From Bathynomus jamesi (lineage: Eukaryota; Arthropoda; Malacostraca; Isopoda; Cirolanidae): DNA of 64,000 bases. The translations under genes and the position numbers were made by a program. The DNA is taken from the NCBI GenBank assembly GCA_023014485.1, contig JAJOZX010005531.1:196501-260500 (forward strand). The letters run 5' to 3'. Each line of letters opens with the position of its first letter. The stretch's first letter is position 1. Shown piece after piece: positions 63,724 through 64,000 of this stretch. The notes under the pieces were generated by a model. The model did no database searches and was not told the DNA's origin. It was given only the letters and a program-made list of their open reading frames with translations.

Positions 63724-64000
63724 TTCACAGATTAGTAATAATTATGTAAATTTAAAAGTTTGGTCACTAGTATATAATTTACATAAATCACCACCATCAA
63801 TTAGCAAACACAATCATTTACTGACATCCGACTCACAGAAACAATGACTATGATGCAGCATATTTTCGTTATTCATAATTTTCGTTATCATTTTAAACTA
63901 ATTGGGAGTATCATGATTTTTCTCAACTTCTATAAAAATAAAATACTAAATATTTACTGGTAAACATCCAGAATTTACTAAAAAATTACTAAATATCCAG
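63724..64000. other. Degenerate hAT interior or flank
   Basis: AT-rich, with ATACTAAATATTTACTGG and ATTACTAAATATCCAG at the very end, resembling the AAATACTAAA motifs beside 57057. No coding frame is kept. Confidence 0.4.

Overview
This is a eukaryotic window, most likely from an arthropod and probably an insect. It is AT-rich and carries short runs of the pentamer AACCT/TTAGG, the usual insect telomere unit. Its transposons are of animal type (CR1, I, piggyBac, mariner, pogo/Tigger, Merlin, hAT, Penelope-like), and it has a NACHT/ankyrin gene of a kind seen in arthropods. Species cannot be assigned from the sequence alone. There are no bacterial-style operons. Almost everything recognisable is transposable-element DNA, much of it nested; the only clear host-type coding sequence is the broken NACHT gene at 38.2-41.9 kb and a remnant beside it.

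Region 0-9.4 kb: a broken LINE reverse transcriptase, a tail of a CR1-like element (called CR1-A here), a complete piggyBac with TTAA target duplications, then a LINE fragment split by a 4.56-kb transposon with inverted repeats over 600 bp. Inside that transposon sit a hAT-type MITE, which itself holds a TA-flanked MITE, and a pogo/Tigger deletion derivative.

Region 9.4-19 kb: a mariner inserted in a reverse-oriented LINE, a large foldback, a series of decayed Merlin (ISXO2-like) N-terminal modules mixed with hairpin elements, and several copies of a palindromic foldback family.

Region 19-27 kb: one CR1-A copy on the minus strand, interrupted by a complete hAT element (19503-23687) whose four-exon transposase reads open throughout, and by a hAT MITE (24980-25644).

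Region 27-36 kb: foldback DNA, a Penelope-like fragment, a hAT fragment, a third LINE (LINE-C), a tRNA-headed SINE, a second CR1-A copy fused to the 3' end of a different CR1 lineage (CR1-B), and a Merlin remnant.

Region 36-44 kb: a gene remnant cut by a hAT MITE, and a NACHT-ankyrin gene with a restriction-endonuclease-like N-terminus, now carrying several frameshifts.

Region 44-57 kb: a LINE (LINE-E), a hAT deletion derivative, nested foldbacks, a nearly full-length CR1-B with PHD and esterase domains in ORF1, and a third CR1-A copy with a long open ORF2.

Region 57-64 kb: a GC-rich I-clade LINE with CCHC ORF1 and endonuclease-RT-RNase H ORF2 broken by one frameshift, lying beside a hAT transposase C-terminus.
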